From Verrucomicrobiota bacterium (lineage in GTDB: Bacteria > Verrucomicrobiota > Verrucomicrobiae > Limisphaerales > UBA11358): a DNA stretch of 56,490 nt. A program made the position numbers and the translations under genes. Location: NCBI GenBank assembly GCA_014860005.1, contig JACZKP010000072.1, positions 1-56,490 of the forward strand. The letters are read 5' to 3'. The notes beneath the pieces were generated by a model. The model did no database searches. It worked only from the letters and a program-made list of their open reading frames with translations, and was not told the origin of the DNA. Below are positions 16,298 through 23,620 of the stretch, one piece after another (the first letter of the stretch is position 1; each line of letters begins with the position of its first letter).

Positions 16298-16484
16298 AGC
16301 GGCCCTGCCTTCCGACTGAGCCGCAACGACTTTGTAGCCCATTTGCGCCAACCTGCCAGTCTTTCCTGCCCGTCGGCGGGTTGAATTGTCAATGAACGAG
16401 CGAAAATGTCCACCAGCATTGCCTTCGGGCCACAGCGCGAAGTCATGCGTGCCGGCCCGGCACTGGAGGTTCGCGGAGAGCGGT
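16298..16484 (-). promoter_or_regulatory. CRISPR leader region
   Basis: The 187 bp between the newest repeat and the cas2 stop contains no convincing gene. Its location at the non-degenerate end of the array, beside cas2 and on the same strand, makes it the leader that should hold the array promoter and integration signals. Confidence 0.7.
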
Positions 16485-16775
16485 TCACAAGATCAGCGGC
16501 TCGGTGAGGTCCACGGGTTTGTCCACGCCGTGATGCTCGATCCTTTGCCTGGCGGTTTCGTCCAGATGGTAGAAGCGCAACGAGTCTTCGTCAGCCTTGA
16601 TTTCCCGGAGCAACCGGTCCTTGAGTTGCACCCATTCGGTCTGGCCAACCTGGCACTCAAAAACGCTTTTCTGGACGCGCACGCCGTAGTCTTCGCACGC
16701 GCGGGCGACGCGGCGCAGTCGGCGCTGACCGGCCTTCTCAACGGTGGAAACATCGTAGGTGACGAGGATGAGCAT
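16485..16775 (-). CDS. cas2: CRISPR-associated endonuclease Cas2
   Basis: Structural partner of Cas1 in the spacer-integration complex. The 96-residue protein begins MLILVTYDVSTVEKAGQRRL, with the conserved Asp8 after the first strand, then YGVRVQKSVFECQVG, the usual second strand. The length is exactly that of type I-C Cas2. ATG at 16775 is chosen; a longer upstream frame overlaps cas1. The gene lies 43 bp after the cas1 stop, in a spacer that holds one TTGAGATTTGAGAT repeat. Confidence 0.96.
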   Translation of the reverse strand: MLILVTYDVSTVEKAGQRRLRRVARACEDYGVRVQKSVFECQVGQTEWVQLKDRLLREIKADEDSLRFYHLDETARQRIEHHGVDKPVDLTEPLIL

Positions 16776-16818
16776 GGTGTTTCGCGCTATTTGAGTGTTG
16801 AGATTTGAGATCTTAAAT

Positions 16819-17922
16819 TCACTTGGGGACGAACGGAATGTAGTCGGGCAAATCCCCGCGCAGGTAACGCGCCAGCACGCGCGCCTGGACGAAGGGAACT
16901 TGGGCAATGCGAAATTCCTGGTCCAGCAACGGGTGCGTGAGCCTTTCCTGTTTGCGTTCCTGATACGCCTTGATGACGCGCTTGCGGCCCGCATCGGTGA
17001 ACTCCACCGCGCCGCCTTCACGGATTTTGAAATCGTCCCGGCCAATCTGCTGCCGGTTGACGAGCGTCACGGCCAGCCGGTCGGCCAGCCACGGACGGAA
17101 TTCTTCCATAAGATCCAGCGCCAGGGCCGGACGATTGGGCCGTTCGGCGTGGAGAAAGCCAACGAACGGATCCAGTCCAATGCTCGTCAGCGCCGCGATG
17201 CAATCGTGCCGGACCAAGGCGTAAAGGAAACTGAGCAGACAGTTGATCCTGTCGCGGGGCGGACGGCGGCTCCGCGTGGTGAAACTGAAATCGTCACGCT
17301 GCTGTTTGAGTAAGAGCGCAAACACCCCGAAGTAGGTGGCGCCGCCCATGCCCTCGGCGCCGCGCAGTTCATCAATCTGAGATTGGCGATCTGAGATTTC
17401 AAATTCCGCCAGCCGTCGGATTTGTCGGGCCAGGGCATCGGTGACCTCAGTAATTTGAGATTTGTGATCTGAGATTTCAGATTCTCTTGCGCCACGCAAG
17501 AGACTGTTCCGGCTGTTCTGGAGTTTGCCGGCGATGATCTGCCGGGTGATAGCTGCGCATTTGGCCGGAATATCGGCGGCGCGGAATTGCGCGCGCCGCA
17601 ACGTCACGCTCGTGTCGGCCACACCCGTCATGCGGGCCTGCAAGTAACCGAACTCGCTCAGGTAATTGACCGCCACGCCGCTTTCCCAGCACAAATCCAG
17701 CGCGGGCGGGCTGATGGTGCTCGGGCCGAAGACGCAGATGGATTCCAGGTGATGAATCGGGACGCTCAATTTGCGATGGCCGATGGCGGCTTTCGGATTG
17801 CGCTCCTCACGCGGAAGGTCCGGCGGGTATTCCGGCACTTCGACCTGCAACGTGAGGTGATCCCGCGCGATGTAGCTGCCGGGCGTGGTGAGGTAGAGGG
17901 TGTTTTGGGGAATGTCGCCCAT
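16819..17922 (-). CDS. cas1: CRISPR-associated integrase Cas1 (type I-C), with two repeat-derived inserts
   Basis: Integrates new spacers together with Cas2. The 367-residue protein has the N-terminal beta domain and a C-terminal helical domain. Likely metal ligands are Glu190 (RGAEGMGGATYFGVF), His258 (DPFVGFLHAERPNRPALALD) and Asp270/Glu273. It is about 20-25 residues longer than usual for I-C Cas1. The excess lies at 147-183, where the segments EISDHKSQI and EISDRQSQI are translations of the TTGAGATTTGAGAT repeats found between genes of this locus. They fall in the linker just before the active-site Glu and keep the frame. The gene is probably functional. Confidence 0.95.
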   Translation of the reverse strand: MGDIPQNTLYLTTPGSYIARDHLTLQVEVPEYPPDLPREERNPKAAIGHRKLSVPIHHLESICVFGPSTISPPALDLCWESGVAVNYLSEFGYLQARMTGVADTSVTLRRAQFRAADIPAKCAAITRQIIAGKLQNSRNSLLRGARESEISDHKSQITEVTDALARQIRRLAEFEISDRQSQIDELRGAEGMGGATYFGVFALLLKQQRDDFSFTTRSRRPPRDRINCLLSFLYALVRHDCIAALTSIGLDPFVGFLHAERPNRPALALDLMEEFRPWLADRLAVTLVNRQQIGRDDFKIREGGAVEFTDAGRKRVIKAYQERKQERLTHPLLDQEFRIAQVPFVQARVLARYLRGDLPDYIPFVPK

Positions 17923-17937
17923 GTTAAATTTGGGAAT

Positions 17938-18213
17938 TCAGATTTGAGATTTGAGATCGCCTTTCGGCGCGTCCGGCGGGCAGAACAGTTTTACAAACAA
18001 CTCCTCGGCGCGGCGGGCGCCTGCTTCCGAGAGCACCACCGACTTGGCCTTGCCCACCGGATCGCTGATGTAGCCTTTGTCATGCAGCCGCCCGAGCGCG
18101 TCCCAATCGTGGCCCTTCCAGGCGCGCGGTAATTCGCCTTTGTGCTCGCGGAAGCTGGTCAGGCGCAAGAGCGCCAGCACGGCGTCGTCAATGCTGTCGA
18201 GATTCGGTTTCAT
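17938..18213 (-). CDS. DUF6429 family protein inside the cas operon
   Basis: A 91-residue protein of unknown function beginning MKPNLDSIDDAVLALLRLTS, with the hallmark ARAWKGHDWDALGRLHDKGYI-like segment (here RAWKGHDWDALGRLHDKGYI) and KAKSVVLSEAG. It resembles a winged-helix fold. It lies 15 bp upstream of cas1 in the same direction, so it is probably transcribed with the adaptation genes. Its last residues (DLKSQI) come from a repeat at the 3' end. Relatives elsewhere are not tied to CRISPR, so it may be a passenger. Confidence 0.8.
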   Translation of the reverse strand: MKPNLDSIDDAVLALLRLTSFREHKGELPRAWKGHDWDALGRLHDKGYISDPVGKAKSVVLSEAGARRAEELFVKLFCPPDAPKGDLKSQI

Positions 18214-18247
18214 TTGATTTGGAATTTGAAATCTCAAATCTGCCGTT

Positions 18248-18763
18248 TCAGATAAGCCCCTTCTCCTCCGCTTCCTTTCGTTTCGGATGCCACGCGGGCA
18301 GTTTGCGGAGCAGTACCTTCTCAAACTCGGTCGCGCGTTTTTCCTTATCGGCTTCCCGCCGGGTTTTATCATTCAAATGCCGCTGGCCTTTGATGTCGGA
18401 ATTTTGCAGCGAGTCCGCCCAGCCACGAAGTTGACGCGAGCAGGACTCGGCCAGCGATATGAGCTTTGACATCTGAGCTTTGATGTTCTCCGGTCGCACC
18501 CGGCGACGTTTGACCGTGAGCATGGAGCGCACCTCGCCCGCCGAACCGCGCGCGATGTAAATGAAGGCCAGCAACTCGTTCGTCGTGCCGCGCTCGAAAC
18601 CTTCGGCGATGTTGTTGGACACGGAAAGCGCCGCGCGATCCAGTTGATCGCGAAAGCCGCGCGAAGCTTTGAACGCTTCGTTTTCAAGCAAATCTTCCGT
18701 CGCTTCATAAAGGTCTGCCGCCTTTTGCCACACGGGCAAATCTTCAAAACGTTCGTAGGTCAT
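18248..18763 (-). CDS. Four-helix bundle protein (S23/IVS-type), C-terminally extended
   Basis: A 171-residue protein. Residues 1-115 match four-helix bundle proteins related to those encoded in 23S rRNA intervening sequences and to Avd accessory proteins: FEDLPVWQKAADLYEATEDL, SVSNNIAEGFERGTTNELLA and FIYIARGSAGEVRSML. About 50 additional Lys/Glu-rich residues follow. Relatives usually end near 120. The biochemical role of the family is not well defined; basic surfaces suggest nucleic-acid binding. No reverse transcriptase lies nearby. It is 34 bp upstream of the DUF6429 gene and 147 bp downstream of cas4, separated from it by a heptamer repeat tract. Confidence 0.85.
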   Translation of the reverse strand: MTYERFEDLPVWQKAADLYEATEDLLENEAFKASRGFRDQLDRAALSVSNNIAEGFERGTTNELLAFIYIARGSAGEVRSMLTVKRRRVRPENIKAQMSKLISLAESCSRQLRGWADSLQNSDIKGQRHLNDKTRREADKEKRATEFEKVLLRKLPAWHPKRKEAEEKGLI

Positions 18764-18770
18764 ACGGGGA

Positions 18771-18872
18771 GTTGTTGGTTGTTGGTTGTTGGTTGTTGGT
18801 TGTTGGTTGTTGGTTGTTGGTTGTTGGTTGTTGGTTGTTGGTTGTTGGTTGTTGGTTGCTGGTTGTTGGTTG
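18771..18872. repeat. Heptamer tandem repeat (GTTGTTG)n
   Basis: About 14.5 copies of a 7-bp unit with one T-to-C change near 18859. It lies between cas4 and the four-helix bundle gene. It has an open frame reading NNQQPTT on the minus strand, but no gene is supported there. Confidence 0.95.
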
Positions 18873-18910
18873 ACGGGCGAGAGTGAGTTTGGAATCTGAG
18901 ATTTGCGATT

Positions 18911-19627
18911 TCAAATTTGAAATAGTTGCCTGGCCAGGCGCCCCGCCCGGCTCTCCGCCGCGGTCGCCTTGGGCAGACAGATTTCGTAGAGCGAACATTC
19001 TTCGCAGGCTGGTTTGAACACCGCTGCCGGAACGCGCTGGTCATTCAACAACGCGTGAAGCTCCTGCAACGCCGCCTCCGTCCGCTGGCGCAACTCGATG
19101 GTGAACTCAACTTCACGCCGACGCTTGCTGTCCGCATGGAAAACCGCCCCGCGCGAAATGGAAACATTGAACATCTCTTCCAGACACAGTGCCTGGGCGC
19201 AAAGTTGCGCATCGTCATTCTCCCACTGCCGCCGCTTGCCCAGCTTGAACTCGACGGGAACCAACCGGTCGTAGCAGCCGACGTTAGGAGGCTCTGACTT
19301 GCGGGCCACAGGTGATTGAGGATTGACGGTTGAGAGTTGAGGGGCGGGAGAAGTGAGCCTCGTTACCTCGGCTGCTACGAGCTTGGCATGAACTTCCACG
19401 ATGTCGCACTTGCCATTCAAACCCAGCCGCTCGGACCAGACGGGCAATGCCCGGAGCAACGTCACGCCTTTGGCGAGTTCGTAACCGGGCAAATCGGCGT
19501 GCTCGTGGACGATGTCGCCGCGCGCCGTATGTTCATTGGCCGACCGCCAGCCCTCGACCACCTTCAACGCCGCCCGGCGCGGGCAGTAGAGATAATCGTT
19601 GAGGAGCGAGAGCGGCAGCGATTCCAT
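18911..19627 (-). CDS. cas4: CRISPR-associated exonuclease Cas4 (Cas4a, type I-C)
   Basis: An iron-sulfur RecB-family nuclease that trims and orients prespacers by PAM. In the 238-residue reading, cluster cysteines are Cys15 (YLYCPRR) and Cys208, Cys211 and Cys217 (CEECSLYEIC). RecB motifs are visible as GKCDIVEV and VPVEFKLGKRRQWENDDAQL, with the motif III Glu-x-Lys. Between the nuclease motifs, residues about 93-116 (TSPAPQLSTVNPQSPVARKS) look foreign and correspond to a repeat of the GATTGAGGATTGACGG type. ATG at 19627 fits the family start (MESLPLSLLNDYLYCP); an ATG at 19648 would add seven repeat-derived residues. Confidence 0.93.
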   Translation of the reverse strand: MESLPLSLLNDYLYCPRRAALKVVEGWRSANEHTARGDIVHEHADLPGYELAKGVTLLRALPVWSERLGLNGKCDIVEVHAKLVAAEVTRLTSPAPQLSTVNPQSPVARKSEPPNVGCYDRLVPVEFKLGKRRQWENDDAQLCAQALCLEEMFNVSISRGAVFHADSKRRREVEFTIELRQRTEAALQELHALLNDQRVPAAVFKPACEECSLYEICLPKATAAESRAGRLARQLFQI

Positions 19628-19727
19628 GGTGGGCGATTCAGGATTCATGATTCATGATTCACCGCCCCGGGCGGATGAATGAAATTCGCCGGTTGTCTCC
19701 GTGGCCGGCTTATGCCAGCTTGTGCGC

Positions 19728-19970
19728 ATGGAAATCACGGTGACAAAACCGATTGAGGATTTCATAAAGGAACAGATGGCCAAAGGCTACGCGAACGAAA
19801 ACGAAGTCGCGCGCCAGGCGTTCCTGCGCTGGATGGCCGAGGAAGACTTTGACGTCGAACCGCCGCGACTCCGGGAAAAGCTGGAGGCCGCGCGCCAAGG
19901 CAAGTTCCGCCCTTACCATCCCGATTCCTACGACGCACTGCTCGCCACCGCCGATGAAACTCCCCGTTGA
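19728..19970 (+). CDS. ParD-like antitoxin, orphan
   Basis: An 80-residue protein on the strand opposite to the cas genes. It begins MEITVTKPIEDFIKEQMAKG, followed by YANENEVARQAFLRWMAEED, the ribbon-helix-helix pattern of ParD/CopG-type antitoxins. The acidic C-terminal half would neutralise a toxin. No ParE-like toxin gene follows: the next 200 bp hold a different small gene on the other strand. It is either an orphan or the residue of a broken pair. Confidence 0.72.
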   Translation: MEITVTKPIEDFIKEQMAKGYANENEVARQAFLRWMAEEDFDVEPPRLREKLEAARQGKFRPYHPDSYDALLATADETPR

Positions 19971-20077
19971 GGAGAGCGAGTTCGCTGCCGAAACTCCAGT
20001 TCACTGATGGCGTCCACGAGCGTGGCATCCGGCGGCAGCTTCTCCGCCACTTCCAGAAGGATTTGTTTTGTGCTCAT
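19928..20077 (-). CDS. Short antitoxin-like protein
   Basis: A 49-residue frame beginning MSTKQILLEVAEKLPPDATL, then VDAISELEFRQRT. This resembles the N-terminal half of small addiction-module antitoxins (start Met-Ser-Thr-Lys, helix, PxDATLxDAI, ExEF). It ends early, overlapping the 3' end of the ParD-like gene on the opposite strand. Known relatives are 70-80 residues, so this copy appears truncated. It is too short to be certain. Confidence 0.4.
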   Translation of the reverse strand: MSTKQILLEVAEKLPPDATLVDAISELEFRQRTRSPQRGVSSAVASSAS

Positions 20078-20123
20078 ACGTGATGTCTATGACTCAAACG
20101 GCGGCGGCTTGCCAGCCTGCGGT

Positions 20124-20186
20124 TGCGATTTACGATTTGCGATTTACGATTCACGATCTGGAATCTGCGATTCTCGATTTGCGATC
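20124..20186. repeat. GATTTGCGATTTACGATT-type simple repeat
   Basis: Imperfect tandem words (GATTTGCGATTTACGATTC and variants) directly after the cas7 stop. Related tracts occur at 16790-16812, 17380-17405, 17447-17483, 17937-17957, 18214-18242, 18887-18925 and 36362-36392. Within cas1 they are translated as EISDxxSQI. Confidence 0.7.
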
Positions 20187-20190
20187 GGGG

Positions 20191-21087
20191 TCACAGGAGT
20201 TCGATCACTTCCACACCGGACGGCAGGCCCGATTTGTCCACGACAACGTCGTAGTCGGAAATGGACCGGGCCACCTCCACTCCGCCTTTGCGCTTGGCGG
20301 TGACACGCTCAAAGAGTTTGTGCGCAGGGGCATTGCCAAGCATGGACTGGTGCTTGAAGACCACGAGCTTCTGAGGGGACATGGTGCCACGGGAAGCTGA
20401 ATGATCGTTGTCGAACATGCTTGGTCCGTGCTGCTCACTTAGCACCGCGCGGCCACAAAGAGCTTTGAGGAAAACGCCCAAGTCGTCCTCGTTGAAACCG
20501 GTATCCTTGGCAAGGTGGGCGCTTATGAAACCGTGGCAGCGATAAAGCCCGTAAGGGATGAGATTCTTGCGGCCCATCGTTTGATTCGGTGAATCTGCTT
20601 CCTTGGCTTCGGTCACGGCCATGCGCGTGATGCTCAGGTCGAGCGGCAGGATCGAGTCCACCGAGCGACTGAAGCTGAGTTGAACCGGGCCTCTCACCTG
20701 GCCGGCGTTCGCGCCGGTGGACATGACCGCACCGAAGGTGCGGACATCGAAGAAGCGTTTGCACATCTCCGCCCGGGCCGAACCGACTTGATCGCGGGTG
20801 GCTTTCTTCTTTTCGGATTTGGGGTCCACGTCGTGACCAAGGTCCTTATGAGCTTTCGCGATGCTCTCGTTCAGAACGCTGCCCTGCTGGACGAAGATGC
20901 CGTAGCCGGGCGCGGCTTCCTTCGCGAGGAGCGCGAAGTTGCGGACCTTACGCTTGAGGCACACGTCGGAGACGAGGCCGTGCATGTCCTGCGGATCAAT
21001 GCGAGGCGAGTTGGCGGCATCGGGATCACCGTTCGGGTTGCCGTCTTTGCAGTCGAAGAGATAAACGAAGTCGTAACGATTGTTCAT
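20191..21087 (-). CDS. cas7: Type I-C Cascade backbone protein Cas7 (Csd2)
   Basis: Forms the helical backbone that holds the crRNA in the I-C surveillance complex. The 298-residue protein begins MNNRYDFVYLFDCKDGNPNG, the hallmark of Csd2 with its DGNPNGDPD loop, then FFDVRTFGAVMSTGANAGQV and VRGPVQLSFSRSVDSI. The length fits the family. ATG at 21087 is chosen; the frame extends upstream into the cas8c gap without homology. It is 25 bp downstream of cas8c. Confidence 0.96.
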   Translation of the reverse strand: MNNRYDFVYLFDCKDGNPNGDPDAANSPRIDPQDMHGLVSDVCLKRKVRNFALLAKEAAPGYGIFVQQGSVLNESIAKAHKDLGHDVDPKSEKKKATRDQVGSARAEMCKRFFDVRTFGAVMSTGANAGQVRGPVQLSFSRSVDSILPLDLSITRMAVTEAKEADSPNQTMGRKNLIPYGLYRCHGFISAHLAKDTGFNEDDLGVFLKALCGRAVLSEQHGPSMFDNDHSASRGTMSPQKLVVFKHQSMLGNAPAHKLFERVTAKRKGGVEVARSISDYDVVVDKSGLPSGVEVIELL

Positions 21088-21112
21088 GTGATTTGATTTT
21101 GAGGTTGATGGT

Positions 21113-22894
21113 TTAATTAGATTCGTCGGCCAGTTCTTCAGCTTTCTTTGCGGCTTCCGCTTCTGCCCGGTCGGTTCGGTATTGTGCGAGTTGACAATAG
21201 TAGCCGAGCGCAAAACGTCCCTGTTCTTCCAATCCAAGGGTCTGCGGAATCCCGCCGAGCGCCTCGACTCGGACGCTCAAGCTTTCAAGCTCCTTCTGCT
21301 TGTTCGTCCCGCTGCCGGGGAATCGGGTGTTCGCCTTTTTCAAGTAGGCCGGCAGTTTGGTGAACAGGGGGCCAAATGTTGTGGCAGGCCGTGTCGCAAC
21401 GCCGCCGTAGGTTCGTTCCGCTATGGACGCGCCAACTTTGCCGAGTGCCAACAGTTGCAACCGACCAATCACCGCGAACAATTGCCCGCAGAGATAGGCA
21501 CGATCTTTTGATTCAGGGTCGAGGTTTTCTTTCATTGTGTCTGTTTCCTTTCGGTTTGCTGATCGGATAAGGCACGCCTTGATCAAAGCAAGGCGGGCAG
21601 GGTTAATCTTGTTGTCTTCGAGTTGATGCCGGCGAATGGCGGCAAACAGAATCGGCTGCGGCAATGAGCCACCATTCAAAGCGGCATACAGGAGTTCTGT
21701 GGCGGCTTGAGGGGCAAGCTTACCAAAGTCGGGCTTGCCCTCTTTGCGGGGAACCAGCGTCGCCAGCAGACCCCAGAGACTAAAGTCCCTCTTGGGTAGT
21801 AAATGTTCAGGGTCAATAATCGTGAGGTCTTGAAACCATCGAGCGATGTTCGCCTCAACCTCTGGCACTGAACTCTCCAGCCAATCCCGAATCACGATGC
21901 GAGCGCCGTTTGCCGACAGACTGAGTGCGTAATAAGCGTTGGCATCGAAAGCAACGAGCTTTCGACCTGCCTTCACTGATTCGATCAGAGCTTTGACAGC
22001 TTCCTCGTCCGGTTGGGCAATCAGGTCGAACGGATCCTTCGGAACCGGCTTCCGCGTCCAGTGAAGGTGGATGGTTTCATTGAAGACGAGTCTTTGCTCC
22101 TTGCTCTTGCGAATCAGGTCGTCCAGGGCGGCTTTTACCAAGCCCTCCGCTTGGACAGAAATCGGGGAATTAGCAGCTTTGTCCAAGCCAAACGAGGAGA
22201 ACGCCTGTTCATTTGCGGAAATCAGAATCGTGTCCTGACCACCGATGCCCTTGATCTTGTTGGCGGTGGATACACAGTCCGCGAGTTCGCCGGTGACGAG
22301 GCAAACCGCTCGGTTCGTTCCGCCAGCGCCAGCCTTCAGGCGTCGTTGCTCTCGCCAGTAGGCCATGATCTCGGGATTACTCATTACGTCCGTCCCTTCC
22401 ACGCCAAACACGACATTCTCATCCGGATCGGCTTCTGATTCGGAGAGGCTGCGGCGAGCGGATTCGAGTTCAGAGCCGGATTCGAGGAACCGAACAACGG
22501 CCCCGAGCAGATTAGCTGCTGCCCCCTTTGCCGCAGCCTGCTTGATTGACTCCAGGAAAAATCGGCTGCGAGCAACAAGAAGCGGATCAGTTGAGATGAC
22601 ATTCTTGTCGGCGTAGAGGAGAACACGCTCAAGCGTGTCGCAGAGGAAGTAGGACTTCGCCTTCTCCAAAGAGCGGACGGAAATCTCGTTGACGTCGGTG
22701 TATGGCCGCCGGACGCGTTTCAGCTTCCACTTCTTCCCGTCTTTCACTTTGAGCGGAATCACACCCGTGAGTTTTCCGTTACGGTTGACCTCGATTCTCC
22801 AAGCGGCGTTCTCCCACCGGAAATCTGGATCGAAGAAGTCTGGATCGGCGGCAATTCGTCTTTCTGCGAACGTAACCAGGGCTTGAAGCATCAT
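21113..22894 (-). CDS. cas8c: Type I-C large subunit Cas8c (Csd1)
   Basis: Large subunit of the I-C complex, responsible for PAM recognition and Cas3 recruitment. The 593-residue protein begins MMLQALVTFAERRIAADPDF and contains typical Csd1 segments such as PYTDVNEISVRSLEKAKSYF, then DVMSNPEIMAYWREQRRLK, VCLVTGELADCV, and LVAFDANAYYALSLSANGAR. The internal start that makes Cas11c in other I-C systems would lie near the 3' end; Met codons occur there (for example in DTMKENLDPESKDR), but I cannot prove one is used. The ATG at 22894 overlaps the cas5 stop by four bases. Confidence 0.95.
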   Translation of the reverse strand: MMLQALVTFAERRIAADPDFFDPDFRWENAAWRIEVNRNGKLTGVIPLKVKDGKKWKLKRVRRPYTDVNEISVRSLEKAKSYFLCDTLERVLLYADKNVISTDPLLVARSRFFLESIKQAAAKGAAANLLGAVVRFLESGSELESARRSLSESEADPDENVVFGVEGTDVMSNPEIMAYWREQRRLKAGAGGTNRAVCLVTGELADCVSTANKIKGIGGQDTILISANEQAFSSFGLDKAANSPISVQAEGLVKAALDDLIRKSKEQRLVFNETIHLHWTRKPVPKDPFDLIAQPDEEAVKALIESVKAGRKLVAFDANAYYALSLSANGARIVIRDWLESSVPEVEANIARWFQDLTIIDPEHLLPKRDFSLWGLLATLVPRKEGKPDFGKLAPQAATELLYAALNGGSLPQPILFAAIRRHQLEDNKINPARLALIKACLIRSANRKETDTMKENLDPESKDRAYLCGQLFAVIGRLQLLALGKVGASIAERTYGGVATRPATTFGPLFTKLPAYLKKANTRFPGSGTNKQKELESLSVRVEALGGIPQTLGLEEQGRFALGYYCQLAQYRTDRAEAEAAKKAEELADESN

Positions 22895-23607
22895 GCGACA
22901 CCTCCAAGTTGAGTTTTCACTTCGTTCCAATCGGGTACGGCCATGACGCCATCCTTGAGGGAGGCTTTGAAGAACGTCACGCGCGGCTGGGGCTTCTCAA
23001 TCTTGCCGGGCGGCTGATCCTTGGCGACATCGAGGTGAAATACATCGTAAAGCATCAGGCCGAGATCGGTGTTGCGGTTGATTTCCGGTGGGACGCGCAT
23101 TGCGACTTCGTCAGCCAACTCGAAGTGAGCGGGAAACTCGCGGCACCCGAAGCACGGTTGGACGAAACATTGGCCCCTCTCGGCGCGGCGCTGGAACATA
23201 GCGAGATACTTCACCGGGCTGTCTTCGCCATAATCCTCGTCGTCGGCTGGCTTGCGCCGTGGCAGCCCGGCCAGGGGAGTCAAGTGCATCGAGGCTTCAA
23301 TGACGTATTCCACATCGCGCAGGGCGAGCGTGTTGCGCTGGGTTCGATCCTCGTCGGCCAACAGCGGCACTGGATTGCGCGGCGAGAGACGCGACTTCAC
23401 CTCATTGCGACGGAAGGCGAGGAAGCGGACGGGCCGCTTGACTGCGATGCGCCGAACGCGCCAGCGGAACTGCGGCTTGTAAAGGATGGCTTCGAGCAGG
23501 CCGCGTGCGGCGCTGGGCGTGATGACAGGGTAACTCACGCGCTCGACTTTCATTTCCGGTCGGGTGAAGCAGGCGAGGTCGCCCCAAGTGCGGAGGTGGA
23601 TGGTCAT
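22891..23607 (-). CDS. cas5: Type I-C crRNA-processing protein Cas5d
   Basis: In type I-C the Cas5d protein replaces Cas6 and cuts pre-crRNA at the repeat. The 238-residue protein begins MTIHLRTWGDLACFTRPEMK, followed by VERVSYPVITPSAARGLLEA, diagnostic of Cas5d. The C-terminal half has CFVQPCFGCREFPAHFELAD and ends near VTFFKASLKDGVMAVPDW. An in-frame ATG at 23637 would add ten residues and overlap cas3; I prefer 23607, 13 bp after the cas3 stop. It overlaps cas8c by four bases. Confidence 0.95.
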   Translation of the reverse strand: MTIHLRTWGDLACFTRPEMKVERVSYPVITPSAARGLLEAILYKPQFRWRVRRIAVKRPVRFLAFRRNEVKSRLSPRNPVPLLADEDRTQRNTLALRDVEYVIEASMHLTPLAGLPRRKPADDEDYGEDSPVKYLAMFQRRAERGQCFVQPCFGCREFPAHFELADEVAMRVPPEINRNTDLGLMLYDVFHLDVAKDQPPGKIEKPQPRVTFFKASLKDGVMAVPDWNEVKTQLGGVA

Positions 23608-23620
23608 AGATTTTTCGGAA

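Noticed and set aside
16264..16488. A 74-codon minus-strand frame in the leader
   Set aside because: It ends inside the newest CRISPR repeat, overlaps the leader and has no protein-like features.
18248..18763. Diversity-generating retroelement suggested by the four-helix (Avd-like) protein
   Set aside because: No reverse transcriptase, template repeat or variable repeat is visible in the window.
18760..19044. Frame rich in NNQQPTT on the minus strand
   Set aside because: It is the translation of the heptamer tandem repeat and overlaps cas4; no start, conservation or function is supported.
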